64,000 nt of DNA. Source: Reticulascus tulasneorum (Eukaryota; Ascomycota; Sordariomycetes; Glomerellales; Reticulascaceae). Numbering within the stretch: position 1 is the first letter of the stretch; each line of letters begins with the position of its first letter. This document shows positions 46,101 through 58,023 of this stretch, piece by piece. Below the pieces are notes generated by a model, which was given only the letters and a program-made list of their open reading frames with translations, made no database searches and had not been told where the DNA came from. Position numbers and translations under genes: made by a program. The stretch lies in assembly GCA_001557505.1 (NCBI GenBank), contig LSAX01000004.1, forward strand, positions 1,860,001 through 1,924,000. Direction: 5' to 3'.

Positions 46101-49100
46101 AAATCGTAAGTTCTGCGCAAGGTGCCCGACCTTGTTTGTTTGGTAGCGACATGGGGTGAAGGCTGATGGACTGGGAGGGCGATGAGGCCATGCGACGGTG
46201 GGAACTAGAGCAAGGGAAAGAACAGGACAGACATCATAGCAGTATGCAGACAGTGCAGAAGCTCCCAAGCCATGCTGCAAAGGACACCGAATCCGGCTGT
46301 TGGCGAAGAGCTTGGCTGAGCGATACCCACGGGCTAAGGCGGCGGCCAGGTACGTGGCTGCATGATAATGGAGTTCTCCGAGCTCGCTGATTCCGATTGA
46401 AGATGGAAGGCCTGTGGGGTCTTGGCGGCGAGGTGCAGGTATTCGCACAACGAAGTGACCTAGACAGAAAGAAAGATAAAAACCCAGTCCTCGATAGCGA
46501 ATGAGGCCGTTCTGTAACTTTGATTATCGCGGTTTATTGGGAACCTACATAATAGGTCGCTCTGAACAATCGGAAGGACTGTCGCTCTGCCCGCGGAGGA
46601 TTAGGCCCGCTCATGGCAGTGCCCGCCCCCGGGGGGGGAACAGATCAAGATACAGTGGAGAGAATCACTGGAACACCATTGGAGTAAAAATCTACGGGCA
46701 GTGCGCCGCTAATGATGATTCCCTCAGGGGCCCCCAACCACCCCCCCAAAAAGCCTGCTGCGGTTGCAGTGCAGTATTAAACATCTTCCTGCTACGTGCT
46801 ACGTAGTATAATCTCTGTTCGCATCGCCTAGGCTAGGCTACAGTAGGTAAGAGACCCTGCGGAATGGATCTGAGAACTCCCACCGCCGCCTGCCCACCTG
46901 AGAATCAAACCAAACTTTACCTCCCCAAATCCCCTACCATCACCGATGTCCTTCGGCTCTCTTTCTTGGCTTCTTCAGGAGATATCCGTCGGAACCTTTC
47001 GGACCCCAGGCAAATCTGCCTTACTATAATCCCCTCCCCCCCCGTCTGATTCCATCCTGGCCTCAGCAAGCTCCGCCCAGTTGCTACCAACCCCATACAG
47101 CCATCGACCGAGTGCTGGAGAGTCATTCCGAGTCGGGCTCCATGAGAGTTACATGGCTGTCCCGCTAACAACTAGGTACCTCGCAAGTACCCCCTCAGCA
47201 AGGGCTCTACTGGCCATCCCGTGCCGTTAAGCTTTGATGGCACTAGTTGGTCGGCACGATCAGGGAGCAAGCGGTGTTTGTCCATGATACCTCGCATACG
47301 TAGCTACACGAATGTACTACATGCGCACAGCCAGCCGCTCCGGGTCTTCCACTGGCTCGTTCGAAGGGCCTGATTTGTTCTGTCTCCTCGTACGGAGGCG
47401 ATGGCGGACGCTGCTGGCTGCGCGTGGAAACTTTGACGACCCGCAAGCGGTTGTGCAGTCTGATCTCATTTGACAGAAAGGTGCCGCAGCCACCGTACAG
47501 CACACACACACTGGCGTGCGTCCTTTTAATGAATTGGACACTATATTGTTTCTAAAAGAAGCCTACATCTCGCCGAACCCGTCCACAGGCGAGCCAGCGA
47601 TGATGACGGCCAAAACGGGAGAAGCCTTTTTCTGCAAATTTGCCGCGTCTTTAGGATCCTGAACCATTCCCACTGCCCAATTGGATGGGGTCAACGCTAT
47701 CCAGAATTCTGTACGAATGCCATCTAGTTTGGGGTCTGGTTCCATTACGAACCCACCCACCTCGTCAAGGTCAAGGGGCCCTACTCAACCCAGGATGTAA
47801 ATGACAAAACCCCGGCCCTAACAAGGACTCCTCCCAGGTTTTTTACGCTTCAGGTTTTGCTACGTAGTTGGATGTCTTGGAAGTTGGAAACAATCTTTAA
47901 TACGGTCGCAGAGTTCGTCAGGGAAAGAGGTTCACGGCCATCCTGCAACTCTCCATGCAGAAGCATCCCTTGCTGGATGTAACCTTCCAGGGGGGATCAC
48001 GGCGAATTTTTCGTGAGATCTCGCTGGCACCCCGTTCACATCGAGTCCCTTCCGCGTTGGCGCCACTTGCCTGCCATACCTACTACCCTCGTCCTTGTCT
48101 TCCCCCTTCGAATCCCCTTGGCCGCTAACGGCCCTTACTGGCCCTGCGCCGTCTGCCGGGGTTGTGATTGGTTCTACTCGGCTTCGCTGCCCAGGTCTTG
48201 GGCTCGGCCGTTTACTTCTCAATCTCCATGGCGTTCTCCAAGGTGGAGTCCACCGATGCTTGTGGATCGCGGACACCGTGGCATTGTGTGGTCAGTGTGT
48301 CTTTCAATGCCCCGGCCATGCCACTGCCCCGGGAACAATGGGAAGATGTGTCTCGCGGATAAGACGCAAGGCGCCGTGCAAATATCGACAAGTCATCAGC
48401 ACGACTTTCCCCAGGTCTTTAGAAGGCGATGCAGGGTGTCCAAGGTTTGGTACGGCAAGCCCAGGCAAGCACCGAGCTTTTTTTTCTTTTTCGATATTGT
48501 GAGTGACGGCCTCCGAATCTGGGATATCATTTGTGGGATGCAGACCGAGATTATCCCTTGCCATCCATGACCATAGAGCACGCTTTAATGGGTATATGTG
48601 ACACCCAATATATCCAGAACCACAGAACGACCTCTCCTTTGTCGTAGCGTCCATCATCGTCATCGCTAACGGACGCGCGCAGCACCACACTTGCATCAGT
48701 TGAGCTGGAACTTTGACTGCCGGGCTGTCAACCGCCAGAACCGCCGCATTCTACATGCTGTCCTACCCAAGCGAGATGATGGTCGAATAGCCACCGGCTT
48801 CCAGACCCCCAAAAAGTGCCTGGGACCAGAGAACCAGACATCTGGATCCCAAAACAGATCACTTAAATTGTAGCCGCCTTGCCTCAATAAGCTATTCTCC
48901 GAATGGAGACAGACCAGGGCGCGGAAATGACGATTTAAAGAATTTTGAAAGATCGACGAAACATTGGCCTTGAGAGCTGGGGAGGCAGGGGACCGAGCTC
49001 GACGATGACACTGTCTTAGATCGCGGCAGTCGGGACGGCTCCTGGTTATCTCGCTAAGAGGCAGCTTGCGAATGCCACGGTGGAGCTTGGGGGTCACCTT

Positions 49101-52100
49101 CAAACAGAGAGGAAACATATCCAGGAGAAGTTCGCGCGACAGCAAGGAGTGGCCAGACAAAGAATCCTCGTCGGCCGAGCATCTCCAACAGTACCTGGTC
49201 GCAGTTACAAACCGTTTTTACCGAGCAGACCCGCCCCTATCCTGGGCAATCCTCACTTCTCCGGCGGACGAGTAATCTGGACATCTTACGACTCTAACCT
49301 CGTCCAGCCAGCCTCCGGCCCGGTAGACCCCTTTTGGAAGACGATCTCCGCTTCTATCAGGGAGCTGCCACCTCAATCGAGAAATGCATCCTTTAGACCA
49401 GTTCCCGTTGAGCAAGGTCGCAGCTACAAGGTGAAATACACCTCTCGGCTTGCTCCTCGCTCGCTGAAGCTAGCTTTGTTTCTTGATGCAAAAGTGCCTT
49501 CATCCCAGGCACGGCGAAGGCACTATCTGCAAGCGACGAGCCGATATGCCAAGGCGACGTTTGGCCAGCCATGGGGGAGCTGTGGAGAATAGGAAGGGCT
49601 CTGGCCCGCCCACCAGCGAGTCCCGCTAACTAGTTTAGTACGGCACACGTACGGACCGCCATGGGTCGACTGGCGTCGTTGACTCGCATGTCACTGGGCT
49701 TGAGTGGGCTGACAACTTGACAGTTCTTTTTGACAGTGCACTGCGACTAATAACGCACGTGTGGACTTATCTAAGAGAAGTTTAGTTCATCGACAATCCC
49801 CAAGAAACGGCTTGCCGTGTCTTAAGACCGCTTGACATGCATGCACATCACAGCCAGCCTTGCGTCTCATAGGACAAGCTCGAGACACTGCAGAACTGTG
49901 CTGACCATCATCCGACCAGAGCGGCAGAGCGAGGCTGCGAGATGTTCGTCAAAAGTTCGCGTTGTCCAACTCACCGGGGCCTACTGGACACACTATCCGT
50001 TTGTTCAACCATGGTAGAGCGTCGCGGCACAGAATGTAGATATTGTCCGGAAGAGGTGTGTGGTTCTTCGTACTGATGGACTTGTACCCTCACCCAATCC
50101 CACCCAATCATGGATCCCAACAAAGGGACCAAAATCTGGCGAACACATTTCTCCAACCGAGATACGCCTTCTGGCGTTCCTGGCCCGGAATCTACACTGG
50201 ATCCAGCACAGATGACATCCGTCAAATCGAAGCGACCTATGTGGCTGCGTGACGGCTTGCTCCCTCCCACGCGGGCTGGACATCCTGGACCAGTCAGGTT
50301 CAACGCAGGATGCCCACCCCTCACACCTATCCTTTTCCACCAAAAAAATCGGGATTGAGCTGCAGACTTATGCTCCGAGTCGCCAATAGTTTTCCAGGAG
50401 TGAGATATAGATATCAGAACTGTGTATGTATGTACATAGACCGCCAGGCTCTCGCACCTCGAGATGTATCGCAGTACATAAGGATGCCGGCATTATGAGC
50501 GAGGCAAGGAGATGACATGGCCTGAGCCGAAGCGGAGTCTTCCAAATTTTGGCACGGAGTGGTAAGTTAATGGCGGGGGCCTGTTGAAGTGAGAACCTCG
50601 ATCTTCTTACCATGGCATGGCCGGGCGGTTCTGGAATGATTCGGCAACTATTCACAGGACAATATTTGGCAACGGATATCTTCGTGGCCGTCGCAATTCG
50701 GGCTACCCAGGGCTCCCGTCGCCGCCCACATCTCTGGATGACAAGTACATATGGCTGTTCCCACTCCACACCCTTCCATCCCGTCACCACCCTTAACACA
50801 GCACCCAGTCCATAGAGGTCGAATTTTCCACCTGGGAAGATGACGGGTTTGATGCTGCTGTGCTACCCGAAATTACTTACATGATGGGCCAGGCGGGAAG
50901 GTATAGCCAGCAAATTATCCCCAGATGACTGATGAGGCTTTGTTTCTTAACTTAGATCAAGAGCAATCAGCGAGCCTCGTCGATATACGATGCAGCCCTA
51001 TCCTTTATTCACAGCTCGTTTCAAGCCGGGCCAGAGTCTGGGGAGCATAGCAATCTCGCGGGAGAGGGCAATATACGTGCTACAAGGACCCTCGATGTGA
51101 ACCGGCTTTCTACATGAGGGCTTGGAACCGGAACTCTTCTAGAAACACTTCTTTTGACGTCGTCGAAGCTCTTATTACATCATCAACGGCTAGCTAGCAG
51201 ATGAAATGGAGGGAGCAGATTATGGGACTGGCCATATGCCGTGGCACTGTTCCCTCGACACTCCATCGTCACCCAACATCGCCGATCCCAAGCGATATCC
51301 AGCATCGAGTCCCCATTATTATTACCACTCGGCGACTGATCTGGTGGTGGTGCCTCGATGTACGATATGTACCCCGCAAATTGTGAATGATTAGCCCACA
51401 CTCTGATTCCGTCCCCTCCCTCCGAGAATCCCCATCAATCTCTCTTGGAAGCCCAAACCGAGATGACATCTTTTCGGCGACCGCACCCAGAATGACGATT
51501 TTGTGCGTTCGTTTCCTGACTCGTCCCCCCAGCGGCGGCCCCCAGTCGATAGTAAGAAAGGAGACTTGGGGCGTGGCACAGTCCAGTGCACACCCCCCGC
51601 CTTCACACGTTGCGTTCATTTTAGCCTGGAAGGGCCGACTGCATTTTTTCCGGGCGCACCAATCTCAGCGCCCAATTGCGCCCATGACCGATTGAGATGG
51701 GAAGAGGGCATGTACAGAATGTACGGGAGGGAACATAAGTGCGGCTGCTTGAGCTGGGGGGAGGGGGGAGGGGGTCGTTCGATGGCTCATGCTGCATGGT
51801 GGCGCTTTGTCCGTACCTCCATTGCTCTTAATCGGTTCCAGCCCATTTTCGACATCTCTCCCCCTTCCCTCTGCGGAACATGGTAAGGAATGCAAGGACC
51901 ACACGAACAGACACTACACTAGTCCACACCAGACCGACATTTTGCACGAGGAGCGCGAAAAAGTCTGGTAACCTAATCGTTGGCAGCTGCAGTGTCTGCT
52001 CGAACCGAACCTCCATTGGGGCCACACCATGTGGCAGATTATCTGGCTACCTAATGGGAACTCTGGAACTTGGTAGCAAAAATCTCTGGGCGTGACGCCA

Positions 52101-53706
52101 CTCGCTGCAATATTGGCTGATGCCACGCCCTCTCGTGCGTCCCAGCATCAACCAGGGGCTTCCTTCGAGATGTGAGCGAGCAACCCTGCCTGATCAATGA
52201 TCCCAGAGACGCCATTAGTGCTGTCTGGACTCTTTGTCTCCTCGCGACGACGGCGGCAGCCCGCTTCTTCCGGGGCCCGGACTCCACACGGAACTGCACT
52301 CACCGGCAGGCGAGAGCCGTCCCTGTCCCTTCCAATCGTGCACAAGTACGCACACCACTAGTGAATCGTGCAGGTCTGGCACGTTGCCATGTCGCGTTTG
52401 GTTCCCCCGTCCTCCGCCAGCCCTCATCCAACTACCACGTAACACAGAATCAATGATCGTCTCCCTCCCTCTTCCCTTTTCACACGCGACGGGGGGGAGG
52501 GGGGGAGGAGCGGGATCATGGACGAAGGGAACGAACAAGTTCCCCCCTCCACATGGCGGTGGTGCAGGTCATGGCGTCTGGTCCGGAGCACGAACCTGCA
52601 TCGCTGGGGGGTGGTGCTCGTTCTAGCCCCCGTAATCCCAATCGAGACCGCTGCTCGCTCGTCACCCGCTGCGCCTGCTATGTACGTTGAAGAATCTTCA
52701 ACGACCAGGGGCTGGCAATGATATGATGGGACATATCTATCTGTACGGGATGACTGGACGCCCCAAGGCCAGTACGACGATGAACTCATCCCGCCTCACA
52801 TGTACGTGACAGATTCATAATGTGATCATCTAGCCCAGTATCCATGAAGGCCCCTCGCTAGTACATACGGAGAGTAACATCTACAGCCGCCCGCAGAAGT
52901 GGCCCAGCGAAAGGGGGCATCTTGACTATCTCCCTATCTCAGTATCTCCTCCGTCTTTTCTTCTGCTCCTTCCTTGCGCGTAACATTTCCCACCTCGTAT
53001 ATTTCTTGAATCTCGTCAGCCTGCGAGGTTCAGGTCTTTTCCCAGATAGCGCTACGCAAGAGCCCCCTGACCCTGCTCCAGGGAGAATCCGGCAGACCTA
53101 CGTAGTAGCAGATCATTCAGGGCCGCGAACCCCGACGAGATCTCGACCGAGGCCCCCCCCCTCTCCAGCGAGGAACAGCTTCGCAGCGAGAATGCAGACG
53201 CACTAGCGCGGCCCCCCTCGAGATCAACACGTTCCATGTAACTCGAATGCTGTATTCGTGACTTCGGATCTTTTATCTGTGTACCGTAGGTACGTAGCAA
53301 CGCTACCGCTCAACCTATCACGGTGGTAATGCTAGTTAAGGTAGTAGCCGGTCTGCTACCTTGGCCCCCCTCCACTGAGGAGGGGCATCCCTTAACCGGA
53401 CATGCTAATTCATTGATACCCCAGCAATACTTCTCATCTTGCTTGCCCCCCCTTCCCCCTGAGCTGTTCGAATCGGGGAGTTGCGAGATGGTCGTGATGT
53501 GGTACCGGACCAATCGAGGAGAAAGAGGGCAAGGACATCGCTCAAAGTAGAGTTCTGCAATCTGGAGCTCTAAGTTTCCGTCCATCGGATTTAATGTCCG
53601 TTGTCAAAAGTGGGCAAATGTGCGTTCTTGCAGGAAACTTTGTTCATTGAGCAGGAATCTCTCTATCTCTTTCTATGGGGGGCGCGGCTGCATGGGCCTT
53701 GCGGGC
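46101..53706. other. Second gene-poor region
   Basis: About 7.6 kb with no gene I could identify. Frames such as 48013-48570 (plus), 48696-49160 (minus), 49080-49592 (plus) and 47563-47760 (minus) overlap one another, lack domains and lack convincing splice partners. G- and C-rich runs occur near 46626-46635, 46738-46747, 52489-52508 and 53154-53162. A GGTACGTA motif lies at 53288. Confidence 0.45.
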
Positions 53707-55737
53707 TCAGTCAAAACCCGCCAGCCAATTCATGTCATTATCCTCATCGCTATCATCTTCCTCGTCGTTCAGGGCCATGCGGACGAAGTTCCTTATCCAC
53801 GCCGCCTGTTGCGGATCCAGCTCGCCGCCCTCGTCCACGATTGCTTCGTTGGGAACGCGACGTGCGTCCTGCACCAGATGTCTCTGCGGGGGCTGATTTT
53901 GCCGGCGGCCCATTCGAGCCCCCGGCCCCCTATTCCCACGCCCTCGTTCCAGCCCTCGGTTCCCACCGTGATGTCGACCAGCTGGCCGGACCGGTGCTGG
54001 TGGTGCAGCAGGCGGTATAGGTCGACGGCCACCTCGAGGTGCTGGGTTGCCTGCGATGCGTAGGACGAGTGGCCCTTCGCGAGCGACGGCCACCTCGTTG
54101 TTGCCGCCGTGTTGTCCAGCATCGTTTCTCTGTTCCCTTTCATCGTCCGTGTCGCTCTCCTCACTGTCGTCCGGCTCCTCTATCTCCGGCACAACGTTGA
54201 CTACTTGCACAGGCTGAGGTTCCCCGTTCTGCACCTGTCGAGCGCCGCCAGCGAAGCCGTGATCCACGTCGGCGCCGTCTCCCGCCTCCAACTCCCATAA
54301 TCTCATGTAACAGGCCGTGACCCTGCCGTCAGGTTGCTCGTTGAAGTGTTGATAGGGGTTAGAAGGATCCAGCCAGGCCGAACAGAGGTAGCAGAAGTGC
54401 GAGTTGCACCTGAAGCATATCATATGGTTGCAGCCGTGCGTCTTTTGTGCCGGGGCGGCACAGGTTGGGCAGGGAGTCGTGTGTAGCTTGAGGTAGTCAA
54501 TCGATGCCTGTTCCTCCGCAGAAATCTCGTCCTTGTCCCGCTTCGGTGAACAGCGGACGAACTCCCCATGCCACGACTGAAGACAGCGACTGCAGAACGC
54601 AAATCCGCAGGCCTCACAAATGGCGAGCAGGTCCCCCGTGTTGTAGGTCTTCTTCCTGTCATCAGGCTCGGCGTCTTCTCCCGACCCTTCGTCTTCATCC
54701 GAGCCCTCGTGAGAAGCGTCGCTGAACTCCAAGCCCTCCGGCTTCTTGTGCTTCTTCGACCGCGCAGCACCTTCACACCAGGACCGTGGGCAGTAGATGG
54801 TGTTCTTGTCGGATTCCAGCTCGGTCTTGTACTTGAGTGTCACATAGCGAGTCACCATGTCCGTGGAAAGACCCAATTGTAGCAGTTCACTCGGGCTGAT
54901 AAAAGTCTTCGGCCTCCTCCGCTTCCTCCCCGAACTGCTGAGCAATTTGGCACGTTCTCGGGCGCAGTTAGGGGTCAGGCACCGCACAGATGCTAAATCT
55001 CCTTCCTTGATGGCATTATTGTAGAAGTCTTGCAAGCACTGCGTACAGAAGATATGACCACAATCTAGCATTTTATGGCAAGCCGAGCCTTTCTTGGGGT
55101 CTGGGAATCTGTGTTAGGAAGAGCGGTCGCGCAAAGTCAAGGTCGAGGACTACTTGCCTAGACAGACACCGCAGTTGAAGGTGTCCTTCTCGAACGCAGC
55201 ACGCTTGGCCTTGATGTCGTAGTCCAGAATGGCTATCTTGTGCAGAGGATCGACCTCGAGAACGCCGTCGGAATCCACCATATCGAAGACGGTTTCCGCC
55301 GCCTGTTGGACATGATCGATGTATGTAAATGCGACCAAATCGCGGCCCATCTCTTCCCACAAGCGCGGCCCGTCATCCTCGAGCTTTGTAATAGTGTCCC
55401 GGGACAGCCAGGGCGGAGACGTAGACACGACGAAGGCCGGCGGCTTGTATGTTGGGTATCCATCTGGCAGAGACACGTGGAGAACGATGGAGGGTAGGTG
55501 GGAGAGCATGTGCGAATCGACTCGGGCAACTGCGGGATCTGCCTGGGGAGCAGTCGGCGCGCCGGCGTTGGATGCAGCTGGAAATGAGACCGTCACGGGC
55601 TTTGCGGGCTGCACGGGCAGCTCGATCCTGAAGGCGAAGGGCTCCTTCAGGTCGGGCTTCTCGATCTCGGGGAAGATGGCCTCCAGGGAACCGAGCTCGA
55701 CATGGCGCTGGTCTTCGTTATCGGTGTCCTCGTCCAT
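53707..55737 (-). CDS. RWD and RING-IBR-RING E3 ubiquitin ligase (Itt1/RNF14-like)
   Basis: RBR-type E3 that takes ubiquitin onto a RING2 cysteine before passing it on. Exon 1 (55737-55158) and exon 2 (55100-53707) give 657 residues. The N-terminal RWD domain (about 1-165) has the family pattern LGSLEAIFPEI and YPTYKPP. RING1 begins NCGVCLDP at about 188 with CGHIFCTQC. An IBR follows, containing an acidic insert (EGSDEDEGSGEDAEPDD), then RING2 with CPTC at 404-407 and the probable catalytic Cys417 in THGCNHMIC. The C-terminal 200 residues are acidic, then Arg/Gly/Pro-rich, ending in an acidic helix. The intron (55101-55157) has a GC donor in an otherwise perfect context (AG|GCAAGT) and splits the RING1 Leu-Asp. 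Yeast Itt1 modulates translation termination; that role here is inference. Confidence 0.93.
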
Positions 55738-56613
55738 GGCTACCTGGCGGCGAATGCAATCCTCATAACACGACGGCGCAGGTGCAGATTCACGTCTAGA
55801 AGAATTTCCATGTATCGCAAGGAGGAATTGCGGTTCTTCACGCCCGCCCAGCACGAAAACACCCTCGATTTATGGGGGGGTTGCAGAGAAACCTTCCCCG
55901 CCAAAAGATTTAAAGTGGCAAATAATGGAAGAAGCTTATTAGAAGCAAAAGGCATCGCGGAAGCCGCGAGAAGACCAGAGACACTACCTATGCAAACATT
56001 GGCTCCCGTGTCTTTTTCTTTGGGAGTTGGCAGCTCCGAAACACCATGTGGTTGTTTGTGAATGGGCGGCGTTTTGCAGAGAACTGCTAGATAACAGATG
56101 ACAGCAAGGTTAGACCAAAGGCCGGACTGACTCTTTCGCCGCGACCTGCCCGATAAAATACAAAAAAAAAGAAGGATCGCGGGGCAAAAAAGGGCTCAAG
56201 GTGTGACGCAGAGAAATCCCCAAGAAGAAAAGACCCAGAAAAGATTGGGGGCGCACCCTTCAAGCCACTCGAAAGTCGGCCAATAAAGCACGACATCCCG
56301 ATTGGCCCCAAAATGTGATACCCAATTGAACCTTCATGGAAAAGAGTCGCGTCCCGTCCACACGGCCCGCCCCACTCCCTCCTCCTCCTCTCCATCAAGA
56401 GGCTCGACTTTCTCCTCCAAGTCCAAGTGTTCTGACGACCTCAAACGCTAGCCATACCCTGTTACTGCTCGCATCCTTATTAGCTTACTACGCGCTGGCA
56501 TCCTGACATTAGCTGGAAGGTGGCAGTGGCACGAGTCCCCCGAAACGCTTCCATCCAGTGGAGGGAAAGACGGCAAGGAATGCACGCAGCGACGGGCTGC
56601 GCAGGGAAAAGCC
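55738..56613. promoter_or_regulatory. Divergent upstream region between the RBR ligase gene and cax4
   Basis: An 876-bp interval between opposite starts. It includes A-rich tracts (56161-56172) and no recognisable gene. Both promoters must lie here; no core motif assigned. Confidence 0.5.
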
Positions 56614-57374
56614 ATGGCCGACGACACCGCCGCTCTAGCGTCGCTCTCCCTCACGCATGTCTACTATGTTAGCTCCCTTGTGCAACCAACCAACCCGAGA
56701 CTTGCCCACTGACTGTCTTCGGCATGACATAGGATCCAGATGACAGAATCTCCCTCCTCTGCGCCTGGCTCGCCCTCCTCCCACAAGCCCTCTGCGTCGT
56801 CTACGCAACCCTCATCTGGTCCTCCCGCGAAGCCGAAGTAGCCCTCATGTTTGCCGGTCAGCTTGGTTGCGAAGCCGTCAATTTCGCCCTCAAGCGCCTC
56901 ATCAAAGAGGAGCGTCCTGCCCGAATCCACGGAAAGGGCTACGGCATGCCGAGCTCCCACGCTCAGTTTGTCGCATACTGGTCTGTCTTCCTCGTGCTCT
57001 TCCTGCTCGTCCGCCACACGCCACCGCCCGTGGTGAGACGCGACCACAAGCCGTTTTCGCAGCTGGAGAGGATCCTGGGAAGCATCTTTGCCGTCACAAT
57101 TGCGGCGGCGGTGGCGTGGAGCCGGGTATACTTGGGCTATCATACCGTCAAGCAGGTATTCGTCGGCAGTTTGGCTGGAACCTTGAGCGCCGTTGCCTGG
57201 TTTGTGGTCACGGCTGTCGTGAGGGATGTTGGCCTCTTGGCTTGGGCTCTCAGCACACCGCCTGCAAGGTGGTTGAGATTCAGGGATCTTGTCGTGGAGG
57301 AGGACCTTTGCCAGGCCGGATGGGAGAAATGGGAAGACAAACGGGCGGAATCACAAAAGAAGAAGGGCAGGTGA
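56614..57374 (+). CDS. cax4: Dolichyl-diphosphate phosphatase (PAP2 family)
   Basis: ER membrane enzyme that removes a phosphate from dolichyl diphosphate released by N-glycosylation, so that the lipid carrier can be reused. Exon 1 (56614-56667) encodes MADDTAALASLSLTHVYY; a 65-bp phase-0 intron (GTTAGC...CATAG) leads to exon 2 (56733-57374), 231 residues in all. The three phosphatase motifs are KRLIKEERP, GMPSSHAQF (with the catalytic-motif His) and SRVYLGYHT. Four to five hydrophobic helices surround them. The length is right for Cax4/Cwh8. It shares a divergent promoter with the RBR ligase and converges on the 7-TM gene. Confidence 0.94.
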
Positions 57375-58023
57375 ATGATTCTTCAGGCAGAAAGAAGCTT
57401 GAGAAAAACATGCAAGAGATACCCAGGCTGTCCAACCACATGTCCCAATGCTCTGTGTCGCAGTCAAATGAGTGGCAAGTCCACGAAACTCGAGGAAAAT
57501 ATTACAGCTTCAAGCTTTGAATTTCTTAGGTTATCCAGCTAAGCTATACTAGAATATCCTGTCGGGTTTGCCCCCCTGGTCATTGTTTCCTTGACATCCC
57601 CGACCACCCATAATACGGCCAAACCCATTCCCTTAAGGAGAGACGAATTCTCAAACATGCTCCAGGGCAGCTTCTATGACAGCTCAGCAGAGGCCGATCG
57701 ACCGCAAGCTGAATAAAAGAAAATTTGCAATACAGACAACCCTGAAGGAAGCATGAGAGTATGAAATAAAAGAAACACAGATGTAGACTTCGCTTGTCGT
57801 ACAGGTATCAACAGTGTCGCCAGCAGACTGCAACGCCGTCCAATGAAAAATAGTAAAAAAAGACAGTTAGAAAAAGATTCGAGAGAGAAAGATCGCCGTC
57901 AACTCCGTCCTTGGAAACCCAGACTCCGACAGATCGGATAATAATACTTTTGCCCCCCGTTGTGTACATCTATGCCGCTTCGTAACACCTGAAAATGCCA
58001 TACACTCCGCACTAGTCGAGATT
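57375..58023. other. Convergent 3' region (cax4 and the 7-TM gene)
   Basis: A 649-bp interval between converging stops, A-rich in part (57700-57880), probably both 3' UTRs. No gene seen. Confidence 0.5.

Noticed and set aside
47563..47760. 65-codon minus-strand frame that reads like protein (LDGIRTEFWIALTPSNW)
   Set aside because: Too short to separate from chance and no neighbouring exon could be joined to it.
48095..48130. CTTCGAATCCCC resembling a tRNA B box
   Set aside because: The flanking C runs on both sides cannot pair as a T-stem and no A box lies at the right distance.
48013..49592. Several 135-185-codon frames on both strands
   Set aside because: They overlap each other, contain no known domain and have no consistent intron chain.
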